This document shows, one piece after another, positions 8,701 to 16,401 of a DNA stretch of 21,952 nt (position 1 is its first letter; each line of letters begins with the position of its first letter). The DNA lies in contig CALEZE010000139.1 in NCBI GenBank assembly GCA_937928235.1, positions 1 to 21,952 of the forward strand. Direction: 5' to 3'. The DNA comes from an uncultured bacterium. GTDB lineage: Bacteria; Patescibacteriota; Microgenomatia; UBA8517. The notes under the pieces were generated by a model. That model ran no database searches and was not told the origin of the DNA. It saw only the letters and a list, made by a program, of their open reading frames with translations. The position numbers were made by a program, and so were the translations under genes.

Positions 8701-9153
8701 ACACACATGGTTGAAGACAAGACTCACGCAAGAAGCACTGGTCCTTACTCACTGGTTACACAACAGCCACTTGGAGGTAAAGCACAAATGGGAGGCCAGA
8801 GGCTGGGAGAAATGGAGGTTTGGGCACTTGAGGCACACAGAGCTGCCTATTCACTACAAGAGATGTTGACGCTAAAATCAGACGATATTCTTGGAAGAGC
8901 ACGAGCTTTTGAAGCTATAGTGAAGGGGACGGACATTCCTGAAGCTACTGTTCCTGAGAGCTTTAAGGTTTTGGTAAGGGAGTTAAATTCACTTGGGCTT
9001 TCCATAGAAGCACAGGGTGGGGCTTATGAAGATGGAGAGATAGAAGAAGCAGAAGTAGAAGAAGGAGCAGAAAAGAAGGAAGCAGAAGTTTTGACAGAAG
9101 TATCACCCGAAGAGGGGGAGGAAAAAGAAAATGGAACCACTAGCAAATCTTAG
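5785..9153 (+). CDS. rpoB: RNA polymerase beta subunit
   Basis: This is the catalytic beta subunit of RNA polymerase (1122 aa). Family segments appear in order: LVQRESWSWF at the N terminus, FIINGVERAVINQLVRSPGVYF, the rifampicin-pocket region (384-406), RTPEGPNIGL, GMERVLRARNAG, DGYGFEDAILVS, KGETELTSEERLLRAIFGEKAREVRD, KVAGRHGNKGV, SRMNLGQLLEAH, and GGKAQMGGQRLGEMEVWALEAHRAAYSLQEML. The C terminus is an acidic tail rich in Glu (about 1080-1115). In the rifampicin pocket, residues equivalent to E. coli Q513, F514, M515 and H526 are Thr387, Ile388, Leu389 and Asn400. No Shine-Dalgarno sequence precedes the ATG, and the usual rplJ-rplL genes are not upstream; mltG is. The end overlaps rpoC by 23 bp. 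Confidence 0.98.
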   Translation: MAKSTRKNFGKEEGKLPEIDLTLVQRESWSWFLNEAIKTELTEINPIDDFTGKNWQLVLENPELADAPITPRVAREKGLTYSTPLKIQATLISKKTNKEVKQEVFLGDIPQMTPRGTFIINGVERAVINQLVRSPGVYFSGDLDASSGRMLYGAEVRPLHGSWLEFEVSRHNVIAARIDRRRKLVATVLLRAMGVETDRQIIELFKDVDTGKEHKYIAATLEKDPTSNREEALLEIYRKMRPGEPAVLENAEALFEGLFFDGRRYDLGKVGRYKINKRLSLKLPNEKSTRILTQQDMIATLSYLINLQNGEGRTDDIDHLSNRRLRRVGELVATNAFRIGLLRLERSVKEKMSLISPDDKPQPANLINARPLIAALNEFFRSNQLSTILDDTNPLSEVDNLRRVSVLGSGGINRERASFSIRDVNSSQYGRIDPVRTPEGPNIGLVTYLALYAKVNEYGFIETPYRKTEKVKKNGETKVKVTDEIVYLTADDEEEYHITHAGVETDRYGYITQKRIPFRYQGSIQEGSSDLIDLVDVTQRQVIGTSASVIPFLAHDEGNRALMGSNMQCQAVPLVSPDSPVVGTGMEEVVAEGMERVLRARNAGVVEYADADKIEIKLDKKAENSEVHEDIELTDGGKKEIYYLTKFKRTAHSTSYNQRLMVKQGDKVKKGDLLADGPAVDNGELALGRNLVVAYASFDGYGFEDAILVSQRLVTDDLLTSIHIEEYDAEVVDTKIGPEELTRDIPNVAEAELANLAEDGIVVVGAEVGPNDILVGKIAPKGETELTSEERLLRAIFGEKAREVRDTSLRVPHGEKGIVVDVKMLDREKGDELSPGVLKKVVVRVAQMRKITVGDKVAGRHGNKGVIAKILPVADMPYLEDGTPVDIIISPLSVLSRMNLGQLLEAHFGWALAKQGQKGAFPAFDKVDETALENELKKAGLPVTGKANLFDGRTGEPFKENTVVGIGYILKLTHMVEDKTHARSTGPYSLVTQQPLGGKAQMGGQRLGEMEVWALEAHRAAYSLQEMLTLKSDDILGRARAFEAIVKGTDIPEATVPESFKVLVRELNSLGLSIEAQGGAYEDGEIEEAEVEEGAEKKEAEVLTEVSPEEGEEKENGTTSKS

Positions 9154-12100
9154 AACACTAACCGACTTTCAATCGTTAATAATCAGACTAGCCTCACCTG
9201 AGGAAATTCGGGCGTGGTCAAGGGGAGAAGTTACCAAACCTGAGACAATCAACTATAGAACACTTAAACCAGAAAAGGATGGTTTATTTGATGAAAGAAT
9301 CTTTGGGCCCACCAAAGATTGGGAATGTTATTGCGGAAAGTATAAGAGGATAAGGTACAAGGGTGTGGTTTGTGATAAGTGTGGAGTCGAAGTAACCCAG
9401 AGCCGTGTTAGGAGAGAAAGAATGGGGCATATTAGCCTAGCTACACCAGTAGTTCATGTCTGGTTTTTCAAAGGAGCTCCTTCCAGGGTTTCTCTTCTCC
9501 TTAATGTTTCACCAAGGGCGATAGAGCAGGTAATTTATTTTGCAAAATACTTGGTCCTTTCCGTTGACAATGCAGGCAAAAAGAAAGCGGCTAAAAGGAT
9601 TGAGGAAACACGCGAGGAAAGACTAAAAGAAGTTGTCGAAATGTATAAAAAGAGACGCGAAGAGTTGGAAGCTGAGTCTCTTGAGGAAAAAGAGAAAGCC
9701 GAAGGGAAAATAAAAAATAAAGAACAGCTGTCACTGGCTCTTTCAGAAATTGATCTTGATTTGCGCAAGAAACAAGCCTCTCTTGAAAAGGAAGAAAAAC
9801 TAACAACTGAAAGGACAGGGCAACTATTTGATGGGTTAGCCTCTTTGGTAAGAAGTCTTAAAGAAATGTCTATCTTGGGAGAGGAGGAATACGACCAGCT
9901 AGCTGAATACGAACTCGTTGATTTTATAGATGCAAAGATGGGTGCAGAGGCTGTTTTAGAAGCACTAAAGAAAGTCAATCTTGAAAAATTAGCCGCCGAA
10001 TTGAGAGAGGAAATAAAGGAACTAAAGAGCTCCAGTAGTAAGTATGTAAAAATTTCGAAAAGACTAAAAATTATTGATGGTTTGAGGAGGGCAGAGATTG
10101 ACCCAACATCAATGATTATGAAAGTCCTTCCTGTTCTACCCCCGGACTTGAGACCAATGGTGCAACTTTCGGGTGGCCGCTTTGCAACAAGCGACTTAAA
10201 TGATTTATATAGGAGGGTAATAAACCGAAACAACAGGCTAAAGCATTTGATTGGTCTCGGCGCCCCCGAGATTATTCTTAGAAATGAAAAGAGAATGCTT
10301 CAGGAATCGGTCGACTCATTGATTGATGCTTCCCAAAGAAAGGCTACAAGGAGAGGTCGGGGAAGGCAGCCTCTAAGATCACTTTCAGACATGCTTAAAG
10401 GTAAGCAGGGAAGATTTAGGCAAAACCTTCTCGGAAAAAGGGTGGACTATTCTGGCCGCTCGGTCATCATTGTTGGCCCAGAACTAAGACTTAACCAGTG
10501 CGGTATTCCAAAAGATATGGCGCTTGAAATGTTTAAGCCATTTGTTCTAAGAGAAATGATTACAAGGGGAGTTGCTCCTAATGTGAAATCTGCCAAAAAC
10601 ATGCTTGAGAGAAGGCCGGCGGAAGTCTTTGATATTCTTGAGGAAATAACTCAAAACCACCCTGTTCTTTTGAATCGTGCACCCACATTACACAAACTAT
10701 CTATGCAGGCATTTTATCCTGTGCTTATCGAGGGAAGCGCTATCAGAATTCACCCGGCAATTTGTTCTGGCTTTAATGCCGACTTTGACGGAGACCAGAT
10801 GGCAGTCCATGTGCCTTTATCTAAGAAAGCGATAGACGAAGCTCAAGAAAGAATGCTTCCAGAGAAAAATCTATTAAGACCTGCAGACGGATCCCCTGTT
10901 TCCACACCAGCCTCGAAAGAAATGGCATTAGGTGTTTATTACTTGACGAGTGTTAACACAGAGCTTGAAAAAGCAAAGACAGTCTTTACAGACGCCAACG
11001 AGGCAATTGTTGCTTACCAAATTGGAAAGATAGACATAAGACAGCTCATTGATGCCCGCATTGACGGTAAAGTTCTAGAAACAACAGTGGGTAGAATACT
11101 TTTCAACGAAGTTCTCCCGGAGAACTTTGGATATGTAAACGAGTCTGTTACATCAACGGTGATTAAGCAGCTGTTTATTAAAGCTTATGCCAGTGTCAGT
11201 GAGGACAAGGTTGTTGATATGGTTGACTCAATTAAAAACCTCGGCTTTATGGGAGGTACACTTTCGGGCCTATCTTTCGGTATTTTCGACGCAGAGACAC
11301 TGCCTGAAAAAGGTAAGATTCTGGAAGCTGCTGAAAAGAAAGTTACGGAGATTGAAACTAATTTCGCACAAGGCTTGATTACAGAAGAAGAGAAAAAGAG
11401 ACTTTCTCAAGAGGTTTGGATTGAGACAACAGAAGACTTGGCAGATAAAACATGGGACTTATTAGACCCAACAAGCCCGATTCGTGTAGTTATTGATGCC
11501 AAGGTTGGTCGTGCAAGCCGTGACCAAGTTAAACAGCTTGCTGCCATCAGGGGTTTGGTCGTTGATCCTCTTGGAAAAATTGTTGAATTGCCAATTAAAT
11601 CCAACTTTAGAGAAGGGCTTTCTGTGTTTGAGTATGTCACTTCTAGCCGAGGTTCCAGAAAAGGTCTCACCGACTCAGCCCTTAAAACCGCTGATGCCGG
11701 GTACTTAACAAGAAGGCTTGTTGATGTTGCCCATGACATCATTATCAGGCTCGAGGACTGTAAAACAGATAACGGACTAACCATCCGCGCCGCAGACCGC
11801 TCAAAGAGTTTTGCACAAAGAATTATTGGCAGGTATTTGGCACAGGATGCAAAAGGGAAGGGTGACAAGGTAATTTTGGCCAAGGGCGAAGTCATAGATG
11901 AAGAAAAAGCACAAGAGATAGAAGAAGGTGGAGTTGAAGAGGTTGTGATTCGCTCACCTCTGACTTGCGGAAGCAGATACGGTATTTGTTCTGTTTGTTA
12001 CGGATGGGATCTTTCAAACAAGAAGAGAGTTGATGTGGGCATGCCTGTCGGTGTTGTTGCAGCACAATCTATCGGCGAACCAGGCACACAGCTTACCATG

Positions 12101-12850
12101 AGAACAAAACACACAGCTGGAGTTGTTGGTGTCGATGTTACCCAGGGTCTACCTCGTGTTGAGGAACTCTTTGAAGCAAGAACGCCTAAAGTTCTTTCTC
12201 CGCTTACTGAAATTTCCGGCAAAGCTATAGTGCAAGAAACCGCACAAGGCTGGAAAGTTACTATTGAGTCAGTTAACACCAAGCCAAAAGAAGAAAGAGA
12301 ATATTTGGTTCCAAAAACAATAAAACTTGCAGTTGAAGACGGGCAACTGGTTGATGCTGGAACCCAACTTGCACAAGGCTCGCTTGATATTAAAGAAATT
12401 CTTTCCATCAGGGGTCTAAGGTCTGCTCAGGAATATTTAGTTAACCAAATACAAGATGTTTATGAGTCTCAAGGGATACCAATAAACGACAAGCACTTTG
12501 AGGTGATTGTTAGGAAGATGAGTGACGAGGTAAGGATAGTTACATCGGGCGACACATCACTCTTGCCAGGCGAGCTTTTGGACAAAGCGGCCTTTGAAGA
12601 GGAAAACGAAAAAGTACTAGCAGAAGGAGGGGAGCCCGCAAGTGCGCAACAAGTAATACTCGGTATTACTAGAAGGGCGCTTTACACCGAAAGCTGGTTG
12701 TCTGCCGCTTCATTCGAACAAACTACTGATGTTCTAACCGAGGCAGCCCTTCTTGGAAAAGAAGACAGACTGTTGGGTCTAAAAGAGAATGTTATTATTG
12801 GTCGACTTATCCCCGTGACTCCCGAATCCGCGACCTTGTCGGAAGAGTAG
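9131..12850 (+). CDS. rpoC: RNA polymerase beta' subunit
   Basis: This is the beta' subunit (1239 aa), holding the Mg-binding active site. The N-terminal zinc site is Cys66, Cys68, Cys81 and Cys84. The active-site motif NADFDGD covers 549-555, with the three Mg-binding Asp residues 551, 553 and 555. The second zinc site is Cys877, Cys946, Cys953 and Cys956 (CGSRYGICSVC). AAQSIGEPGTQLTMRTKHTAG marks the bridge-helix and trigger-loop region, where KHTAG replaces the common FHTGG. A long charged helical segment (about 145-310) follows the N-terminal zinc domain. The start lies inside the end of rpoB behind a good Shine-Dalgarno sequence (GGGGGAGG), so translation of the two subunits is coupled. 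Confidence 0.98.
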   Translation: MEPLANLRTLTDFQSLIIRLASPEEIRAWSRGEVTKPETINYRTLKPEKDGLFDERIFGPTKDWECYCGKYKRIRYKGVVCDKCGVEVTQSRVRRERMGHISLATPVVHVWFFKGAPSRVSLLLNVSPRAIEQVIYFAKYLVLSVDNAGKKKAAKRIEETREERLKEVVEMYKKRREELEAESLEEKEKAEGKIKNKEQLSLALSEIDLDLRKKQASLEKEEKLTTERTGQLFDGLASLVRSLKEMSILGEEEYDQLAEYELVDFIDAKMGAEAVLEALKKVNLEKLAAELREEIKELKSSSSKYVKISKRLKIIDGLRRAEIDPTSMIMKVLPVLPPDLRPMVQLSGGRFATSDLNDLYRRVINRNNRLKHLIGLGAPEIILRNEKRMLQESVDSLIDASQRKATRRGRGRQPLRSLSDMLKGKQGRFRQNLLGKRVDYSGRSVIIVGPELRLNQCGIPKDMALEMFKPFVLREMITRGVAPNVKSAKNMLERRPAEVFDILEEITQNHPVLLNRAPTLHKLSMQAFYPVLIEGSAIRIHPAICSGFNADFDGDQMAVHVPLSKKAIDEAQERMLPEKNLLRPADGSPVSTPASKEMALGVYYLTSVNTELEKAKTVFTDANEAIVAYQIGKIDIRQLIDARIDGKVLETTVGRILFNEVLPENFGYVNESVTSTVIKQLFIKAYASVSEDKVVDMVDSIKNLGFMGGTLSGLSFGIFDAETLPEKGKILEAAEKKVTEIETNFAQGLITEEEKKRLSQEVWIETTEDLADKTWDLLDPTSPIRVVIDAKVGRASRDQVKQLAAIRGLVVDPLGKIVELPIKSNFREGLSVFEYVTSSRGSRKGLTDSALKTADAGYLTRRLVDVAHDIIIRLEDCKTDNGLTIRAADRSKSFAQRIIGRYLAQDAKGKGDKVILAKGEVIDEEKAQEIEEGGVEEVVIRSPLTCGSRYGICSVCYGWDLSNKKRVDVGMPVGVVAAQSIGEPGTQLTMRTKHTAGVVGVDVTQGLPRVEELFEARTPKVLSPLTEISGKAIVQETAQGWKVTIESVNTKPKEEREYLVPKTIKLAVEDGQLVDAGTQLAQGSLDIKEILSIRGLRSAQEYLVNQIQDVYESQGIPINDKHFEVIVRKMSDEVRIVTSGDTSLLPGELLDKAAFEEENEKVLAEGGEPASAQQVILGITRRALYTESWLSAASFEQTTDVLTEAALLGKEDRLLGLKENVIIGRLIPVTPESATLSEE

Positions 12851-12865
12851 CCCTCATGTTAAAAT
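12836..12865 (+). promoter_or_regulatory. Promoter for the rpsL-rpsG block
   Basis: TTGTCG (12836-12841, inside the end of rpoC), an 18-bp spacer, and an extended -10 TGT-TAAAAT (12857-12865). Between it and rpsL, ACCC-GGAA-GGGT forms a small tetraloop hairpin (about 12875-12886) that includes the likely ribosome-binding GGAAGGG. Confidence 0.55.
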
Positions 12866-12892
12866 GTCGCGTCAACCCGGAAGGGTAATATT

Positions 12893-13351
12893 ATGCCAAC
12901 AGTATCGCAATTAGTTAGAAAAGGAAGAAAAACGCCTGGAAAAAAGACAAAAAAGGCGGCTTTGAGGCGTTGGTTTAACGCCAAGGACAGAAAATTCGGG
13001 GAGGAGGCATCCCCCTTTAAGCGAGGCGTGGTGCTTTCTGTCAGAACAATGACTCCAAAAAAACCCAACTCCGCACTTCGGAAGGTTGCGAGGGTAAGGC
13101 TTTCCAATAAACAGGAAGTTACAGCTTATATTCCAGGAGAGGGTCATCAGCTAGCAGAACACTCTGTTGTCATGATAAGAGGTGGAAGAGTAAAAGATCT
13201 ACCGGGAGTTAAATACCAAGTGGTGCGCGGAAAGTACGACACAACAGGCGTGGTTGGAAGAGTTAATTCCAGAAGTAGATATGGTACTAAAAAAGGAGGA
13301 AGCCCTGCGGCTAAGACTGCACCTTCAACAGAAGGGGCCTCGGAGGAATAA
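12893..13351 (+). CDS. rpsL: 30S ribosomal protein S12
   Basis: S12 sits at the decoding centre of the 30S subunit. Clear signatures are MPTVSQLVRKGRK, TPKKPNSALRKVARVRL, VTAYIPGEGHQLAEHSVVMIRGGRVKDLPGVKYQVVRG and SRSRYGTKK. The Lys and Asp residues linked to streptomycin response and decoding are kept. Residues about 20-47 carry a longer basic segment (ALRRWFNAKDRKFGEEASPFKRG) than E. coli S12, and the usual Cys of CPQKRGVC are absent; I believe this longer form is common in CPR and several other phyla. An Ala/Ser/Glu-rich tail extends past the normal end, giving 152 aa against about 124. It is followed after 3 bp by rpsG. Confidence 0.97.
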   Translation: MPTVSQLVRKGRKTPGKKTKKAALRRWFNAKDRKFGEEASPFKRGVVLSVRTMTPKKPNSALRKVARVRLSNKQEVTAYIPGEGHQLAEHSVVMIRGGRVKDLPGVKYQVVRGKYDTTGVVGRVNSRSRYGTKKGGSPAAKTAPSTEGASEE

Positions 13352-13354
13352 AGT

Positions 13355-13834
13355 ATGGCACGAAGAGGACAAGCGAAACCAAGAAAAGTTGCTCCGGATC
13401 CAGTTTACAAAAACACAACTGTTTCAAAGCTCATAAATAGGGCGATGAAAGATGGCAAAAAAACTGTCGTTCAAAAGCAAGTTTATAAGGCATTTGAAAT
13501 TATTGAAGAGAAGACCAAAGAAAAACCCCTTGATGTGTTTGGTCGCGCAATGGAGACCATCAAGCCTACCACAGAAGTCCGCCCAAGGAGGGTTGGAGGT
13601 GCTGCATACCAAGTTCCCATGCCCGTTCGTGGGGCGAGACGAGAGGCTTTAGCAATTCGTTGGCTAATAACCGCAGCGAGGGCTCGAACAAATTCCGAAT
13701 TCAGAACTTTTGCAGAAAAGTTGGCAGCCGAAATACTTGATGCCGCCAATGGTGAAGGTGGAGCAGTTAAAAAGAAGCAGGATGTAGAGAGAATGGCAGA
13801 AGCCAACAGGGCTTTTGCACACTTCAGGTGGTAG
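13355..13834 (+). CDS. rpsG: 30S ribosomal protein S7
   Basis: S7 starts assembly of the 30S head and lies at the E site. The sequence begins MARRGQAKPRKVAPDPVY and holds the typical VSKLINRAMKDGKK, ALEIIE-like and RRVGGAAYQVPMPVRGARREALAIRWL segments, ending at AFAHFRW. The length of 159 aa is normal. A good Shine-Dalgarno sequence (GGAGG, around 13343-13347) lies in the end of rpsL, so the two are co-transcribed and probably translationally coupled, as in the str operon. Confidence 0.97.
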   Translation: MARRGQAKPRKVAPDPVYKNTTVSKLINRAMKDGKKTVVQKQVYKAFEIIEEKTKEKPLDVFGRAMETIKPTTEVRPRRVGGAAYQVPMPVRGARREALAIRWLITAARARTNSEFRTFAEKLAAEILDAANGEGGAVKKKQDVERMAEANRAFAHFRW

Positions 13835-13884
13835 TAAGGCACATTTTCGCAGGTAAAGCCTCATACCCTGATATGTTTTTGGTG

Positions 13885-13890
13885 TAAAGT
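13885..13890 (+). promoter_or_regulatory. Possible leaderless -10 element of fusA
   Basis: TAAAGT ends 6 nt before the fusA ATG, so transcription from it would begin at the start codon. There is no clear -35. The 62-bp gap after rpsG holds no Shine-Dalgarno sequence for fusA. Confidence 0.35.
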
Positions 13891-13896
13891 AAAAAA

Positions 13897-16065
13897 ATGG
13901 CAGGACAGCAAGCAAAGAAAAAATCAGCAATAGTTTCAACGGTTACAGAAGACCGTGAGGTTCCTATGGAGAGACTCCGTAATATAGGAATTATTGCCCA
14001 TATTGATGCTGGGAAAACCACTACTACAGAAAGAATTCTTTTTGAAACAGGTAAGACTTACCAACTAGGGAGTGTAGACGAGGGAACGACCGCGACAGAT
14101 TGGATGGATCAAGAAAGGGAGCGTGGTATTACTATCGTCTCCGCCGCTATTACCACTTTCTGGACACTTGAGAAAGGAACAAGCGTGGCTGATGGTAGGT
14201 ACAGAATTAACATCATTGACACCCCTGGTCACATTGATTTCACTGCTGAAGTAGAGAGGTCTTTGAGGGTATTGGACGGTGCAGTCATGGTTTTTGATGG
14301 CAGAACTGGGGTAGAAAGTCAGTCAGAAACCGTCTGGAGACAGGCAGACAAATACCGAGTACCTAGGGTTTGTATTCTTAACAAACTAAACCTGGTTGGG
14401 GCGGATTTTGAAGGGAGCATAAAGTCTATAAAACAGCGTCTGGGTGCAAATGCTCACGCTGTACAACTTCCAATAGGTTCAGAACACGCACTAAGAGGTG
14501 TTGTTGACCTTATTCAAATGAAGGCGTTTACATACAAAGGTGTTGAAGACAACAAGTTGACAGAAGAGGAGATTCCAGCCGACCTTAAAGAAAAGGCAGA
14601 ACAATATAGAGCAGAGCTTATTGAGGCTGTTGCAGAATACGACGATGAGGTACTAGGTAAATACCTAGATGGCAAAGAGCTTGAGGAGGCAGATATCAAG
14701 AAAGCGATCCGAGCTGGGGTGGTAGCAGGAAAGTTCTTTCCTATACTTGGAGGAGACAACAGAACGGCGACAACCCAATTGTTACTAAATGCTGTTGTTG
14801 AATACTTACCTTCACCGATTGATTTGCCACCCATTGAGGGAAGAAACCCAAAAACAGATGAAGTTGAGAAGCGAGCTCCAAAGAACGACGAACCTTTTAG
14901 CGCTCTTGCTTTCAAAGTTGTTACAGACCCCCACGTTGGAAGGTTGGTTTATCTGAGAATTTATTCTGGAACCTTAGCTGCTGGTGAGAAAGTTTACAAT
15001 GTAAGCAAACAAACCCAGGAAAGGATAGGAAAACTTGTTTTGCTTCATGCTGACCAAAGAGAACTAGTGGACAAAGCATTTGCTGGAGAAATTGTTGCAG
15101 CGGTTGGTATTAAAGACACTACAACAGGTAACACTCTTGCAACACCAGACAAACCCGTACTTCTTGAGTCAATTACCTTTCCAGAACCAGTTATTTCTTT
15201 GGCCATTGAGCCTGCAACCAAGTCTGACCAGGAAAAAATGGGACAAGCTCTTAACAAACTGTCAGACGAAGACCCTACTTTCCAAATTAAATCAAACCAG
15301 GAAACTAGTCAGACGATTATTTCTGGAATGGGTGAGTTGCAACTTGAAATCTTGGTTGACAGGATGAAGAGAGAATTCAATGTTGACGCTAAAATCGGTG
15401 CCCCACAGGTTGCATATAAGGAAACAATTAAAAAGACCGCAACCGGTGAGGGTAAATACATAAGACAAACTGGAGGTCGAGGCCAGTATGGGCATGCACT
15501 GTTGAGGGTTGAGCCACTTGGTAGAGGTGAAGGCTTCGTATTTGAATCTGAAATTAAAGGCGGAGCCATTCCCGCCGAGTTTATTCCTGCAGTCGAAAAA
15601 GGTGTTAATGAGAAATTAGACAAAGGAATTATGGCAGGTTACCCCATGACAGATATGAAGGTTGTTGTGTATGACGGTTCTTACCATGATGTTGATTCAA
15701 GCGAGGTGGCGTTTAAAATCGCAGGCTCAATGGCTTTAGAGGAGGCAGCCAAAAGGGCTGACATGGTTCTATTAGAGCCGATTATGAAGGTAGAGGTAGC
15801 AACACCAGAGGAATTTATGGGAGACATTATTGGGGACCTTTCAAGCAAAAGGGCACAGATTCAAGGAACCGAAGAGCGGGGCGGTATGACAATTGTTAAT
15901 GCACTAGCTCCATTGGCCGAACTTACTGGGTATGTGACCAAGGTGCGTTCAATTTCTCAAGGTCGGGCAAACCCTTATATTGAACCAAGTCACTATGAAG
16001 AAGTGCCAAGAAATATTGCAGAGAACCTTGCAGCAGCAAACACAGGCTCGTCCAACGAAGAGTAG
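13897..16065 (+). CDS. fusA: Translation elongation factor G
   Basis: EF-G is the GTPase that drives translocation on the ribosome. At 722 aa it is slightly longer than E. coli EF-G, with about 25 extra residues before the G domain. G1 is AHIDAGKTT, G2 lies in RERGITI and G3 is DTPGHIDF with the catalytic His. G4, normally NKMD followed by Arg, reads NKLNL (Asn162-Leu166): the guanine-specifying Asp is Asn165 and the next Arg is Leu166. Domains II-V follow, with GRGQYGHALLRVEP and SHYEEVPRNIAE near the end. It follows rpsG as in the str operon, but tuf is displaced by the accessory island that starts 4 bp after this stop codon. Confidence 0.97.
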   Translation: MAGQQAKKKSAIVSTVTEDREVPMERLRNIGIIAHIDAGKTTTTERILFETGKTYQLGSVDEGTTATDWMDQERERGITIVSAAITTFWTLEKGTSVADGRYRINIIDTPGHIDFTAEVERSLRVLDGAVMVFDGRTGVESQSETVWRQADKYRVPRVCILNKLNLVGADFEGSIKSIKQRLGANAHAVQLPIGSEHALRGVVDLIQMKAFTYKGVEDNKLTEEEIPADLKEKAEQYRAELIEAVAEYDDEVLGKYLDGKELEEADIKKAIRAGVVAGKFFPILGGDNRTATTQLLLNAVVEYLPSPIDLPPIEGRNPKTDEVEKRAPKNDEPFSALAFKVVTDPHVGRLVYLRIYSGTLAAGEKVYNVSKQTQERIGKLVLLHADQRELVDKAFAGEIVAAVGIKDTTTGNTLATPDKPVLLESITFPEPVISLAIEPATKSDQEKMGQALNKLSDEDPTFQIKSNQETSQTIISGMGELQLEILVDRMKREFNVDAKIGAPQVAYKETIKKTATGEGKYIRQTGGRGQYGHALLRVEPLGRGEGFVFESEIKGGAIPAEFIPAVEKGVNEKLDKGIMAGYPMTDMKVVVYDGSYHDVDSSEVAFKIAGSMALEEAAKRADMVLLEPIMKVEVATPEEFMGDIIGDLSSKRAQIQGTEERGGMTIVNALAPLAELTGYVTKVRSISQGRANPYIEPSHYEEVPRNIAENLAAANTGSSNEE

Positions 16066-16069
16066 CTTG

Positions 16070-16082
16070 TGCCTAGATTAGG
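16070..16082 (+). repeat. Left copy of 13-bp direct repeat flanking the island
   Basis: TGCCTAGATTAGG, starting 4 bp after the fusA stop codon. It is identical to 19678-19690, just upstream of the tuf promoter. The pair brackets all the accessory genes between fusA and tuf. Confidence 0.75.
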
Positions 16083-16091
16083 GCATATATA

Positions 16092-16105
16092 CCCAATAAC
16101 CATGT
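16092..16105 (+). repeat. Left imperfect inverted repeat of the island
   Basis: CCCAATAACCATGT here resembles the reverse complement of 19658-19672 (CCCGTATAGCCATGT), with one base inserted and two changed. The similarity extends weakly on both sides. It is the candidate transposon end, 9 bp inside the left direct repeat. Confidence 0.4.
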
Positions 16106-16138
16106 CGGCCTTTCTTGACTGATATCTTGTTTGTTTAT

Positions 16139-16303
16139 TTACCCTTGAGGCTCTCCATCTCTAGGGTGGTCAACTTTTCCCCACACATTTCTCATCCGTT
16201 CCCATAGTTGCCCCTCTTCATCTAGAGCAAAAACATGAATGTTCCCGCCCCCTCGTGGAGTTTGTTCGAAAACAGTTGAAACTTGTTTGAATTTTACTGG
16301 CAT
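16139..16303 (-). CDS. Small protein of 54 aa with a perfect Shine-Dalgarno sequence
   Basis: This minus-strand ORF is too short for a typical gene-finder cutoff. It starts with ATG (complement of 16301-16303) and ends with TAA (complement of 16139-16141). The product begins MPVKFKQVSTVFEQTP and continues with a Gly-rich turn, then NIHVFALDEEGQLWERM, WGKVDHPRDGEPQG at the end. The pattern of a short strand, turn, NIHVFALDEEGQLWE and a final W resembles one blade of a beta-propeller repeat, but I do not recognise a family. The ribosome-binding site is the strongest in the window. A weak promoter TTGAAA-18 bp-CACAAT may lie upstream on the minus strand (forward 16336-16365), divergent from the transposase gene. 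It fills most of the 336-bp stretch between fusA and the transposase. Confidence 0.6.
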   Translation of the reverse strand: MPVKFKQVSTVFEQTPRGGGNIHVFALDEEGQLWERMRNVWGKVDHPRDGEPQG

Positions 16304-16308
16304 AATTT

Positions 16309-16320
16309 ATCACCTCCTTT
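16309..16320 (-). promoter_or_regulatory. Perfect Shine-Dalgarno sequence of the 54-aa ORF
   Basis: On the minus strand this reads AAAGGAGGTGAT, a 12-nt match to the anti-Shine-Dalgarno end of 16S rRNA, 5 nt before the ATG. Most genes in the window have weak or no Shine-Dalgarno sequences, so this site stands out and supports the short ORF as real. Confidence 0.65.
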
Positions 16321-16386
16321 ATCCAACATTGATTAATTGTGACAGAGGCTTTTCGAGGTTTTCAATAGCACTTTAGCCTCAGGACG

Positions 16387-16395
16387 TGGTAGAAT
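16387..16395 (+). promoter_or_regulatory. Extended -10 promoter of the transposase gene, predicted leaderless
   Basis: TGG-TAGAAT, with the -10 ending 6 nt before the GTG at 16402. Transcription would begin on the start codon. No -35 is recognised. Confidence 0.45.
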
Positions 16396-16401
16396 AGCCA
16401 T

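Noticed and set aside
13835..13896. Intrinsic terminator between rpsG and fusA
   Set aside because: A weak AGGC/GCCT pairing exists, but there is no stable stem followed by a T-run.
16309..16320. Match to the 16S rRNA 3' end as a fragment of an rRNA gene
   Set aside because: Only 12 nt match, exactly the anti-Shine-Dalgarno part, and it stands at the right distance from an ATG on the opposite strand, so a ribosome-binding site explains it.
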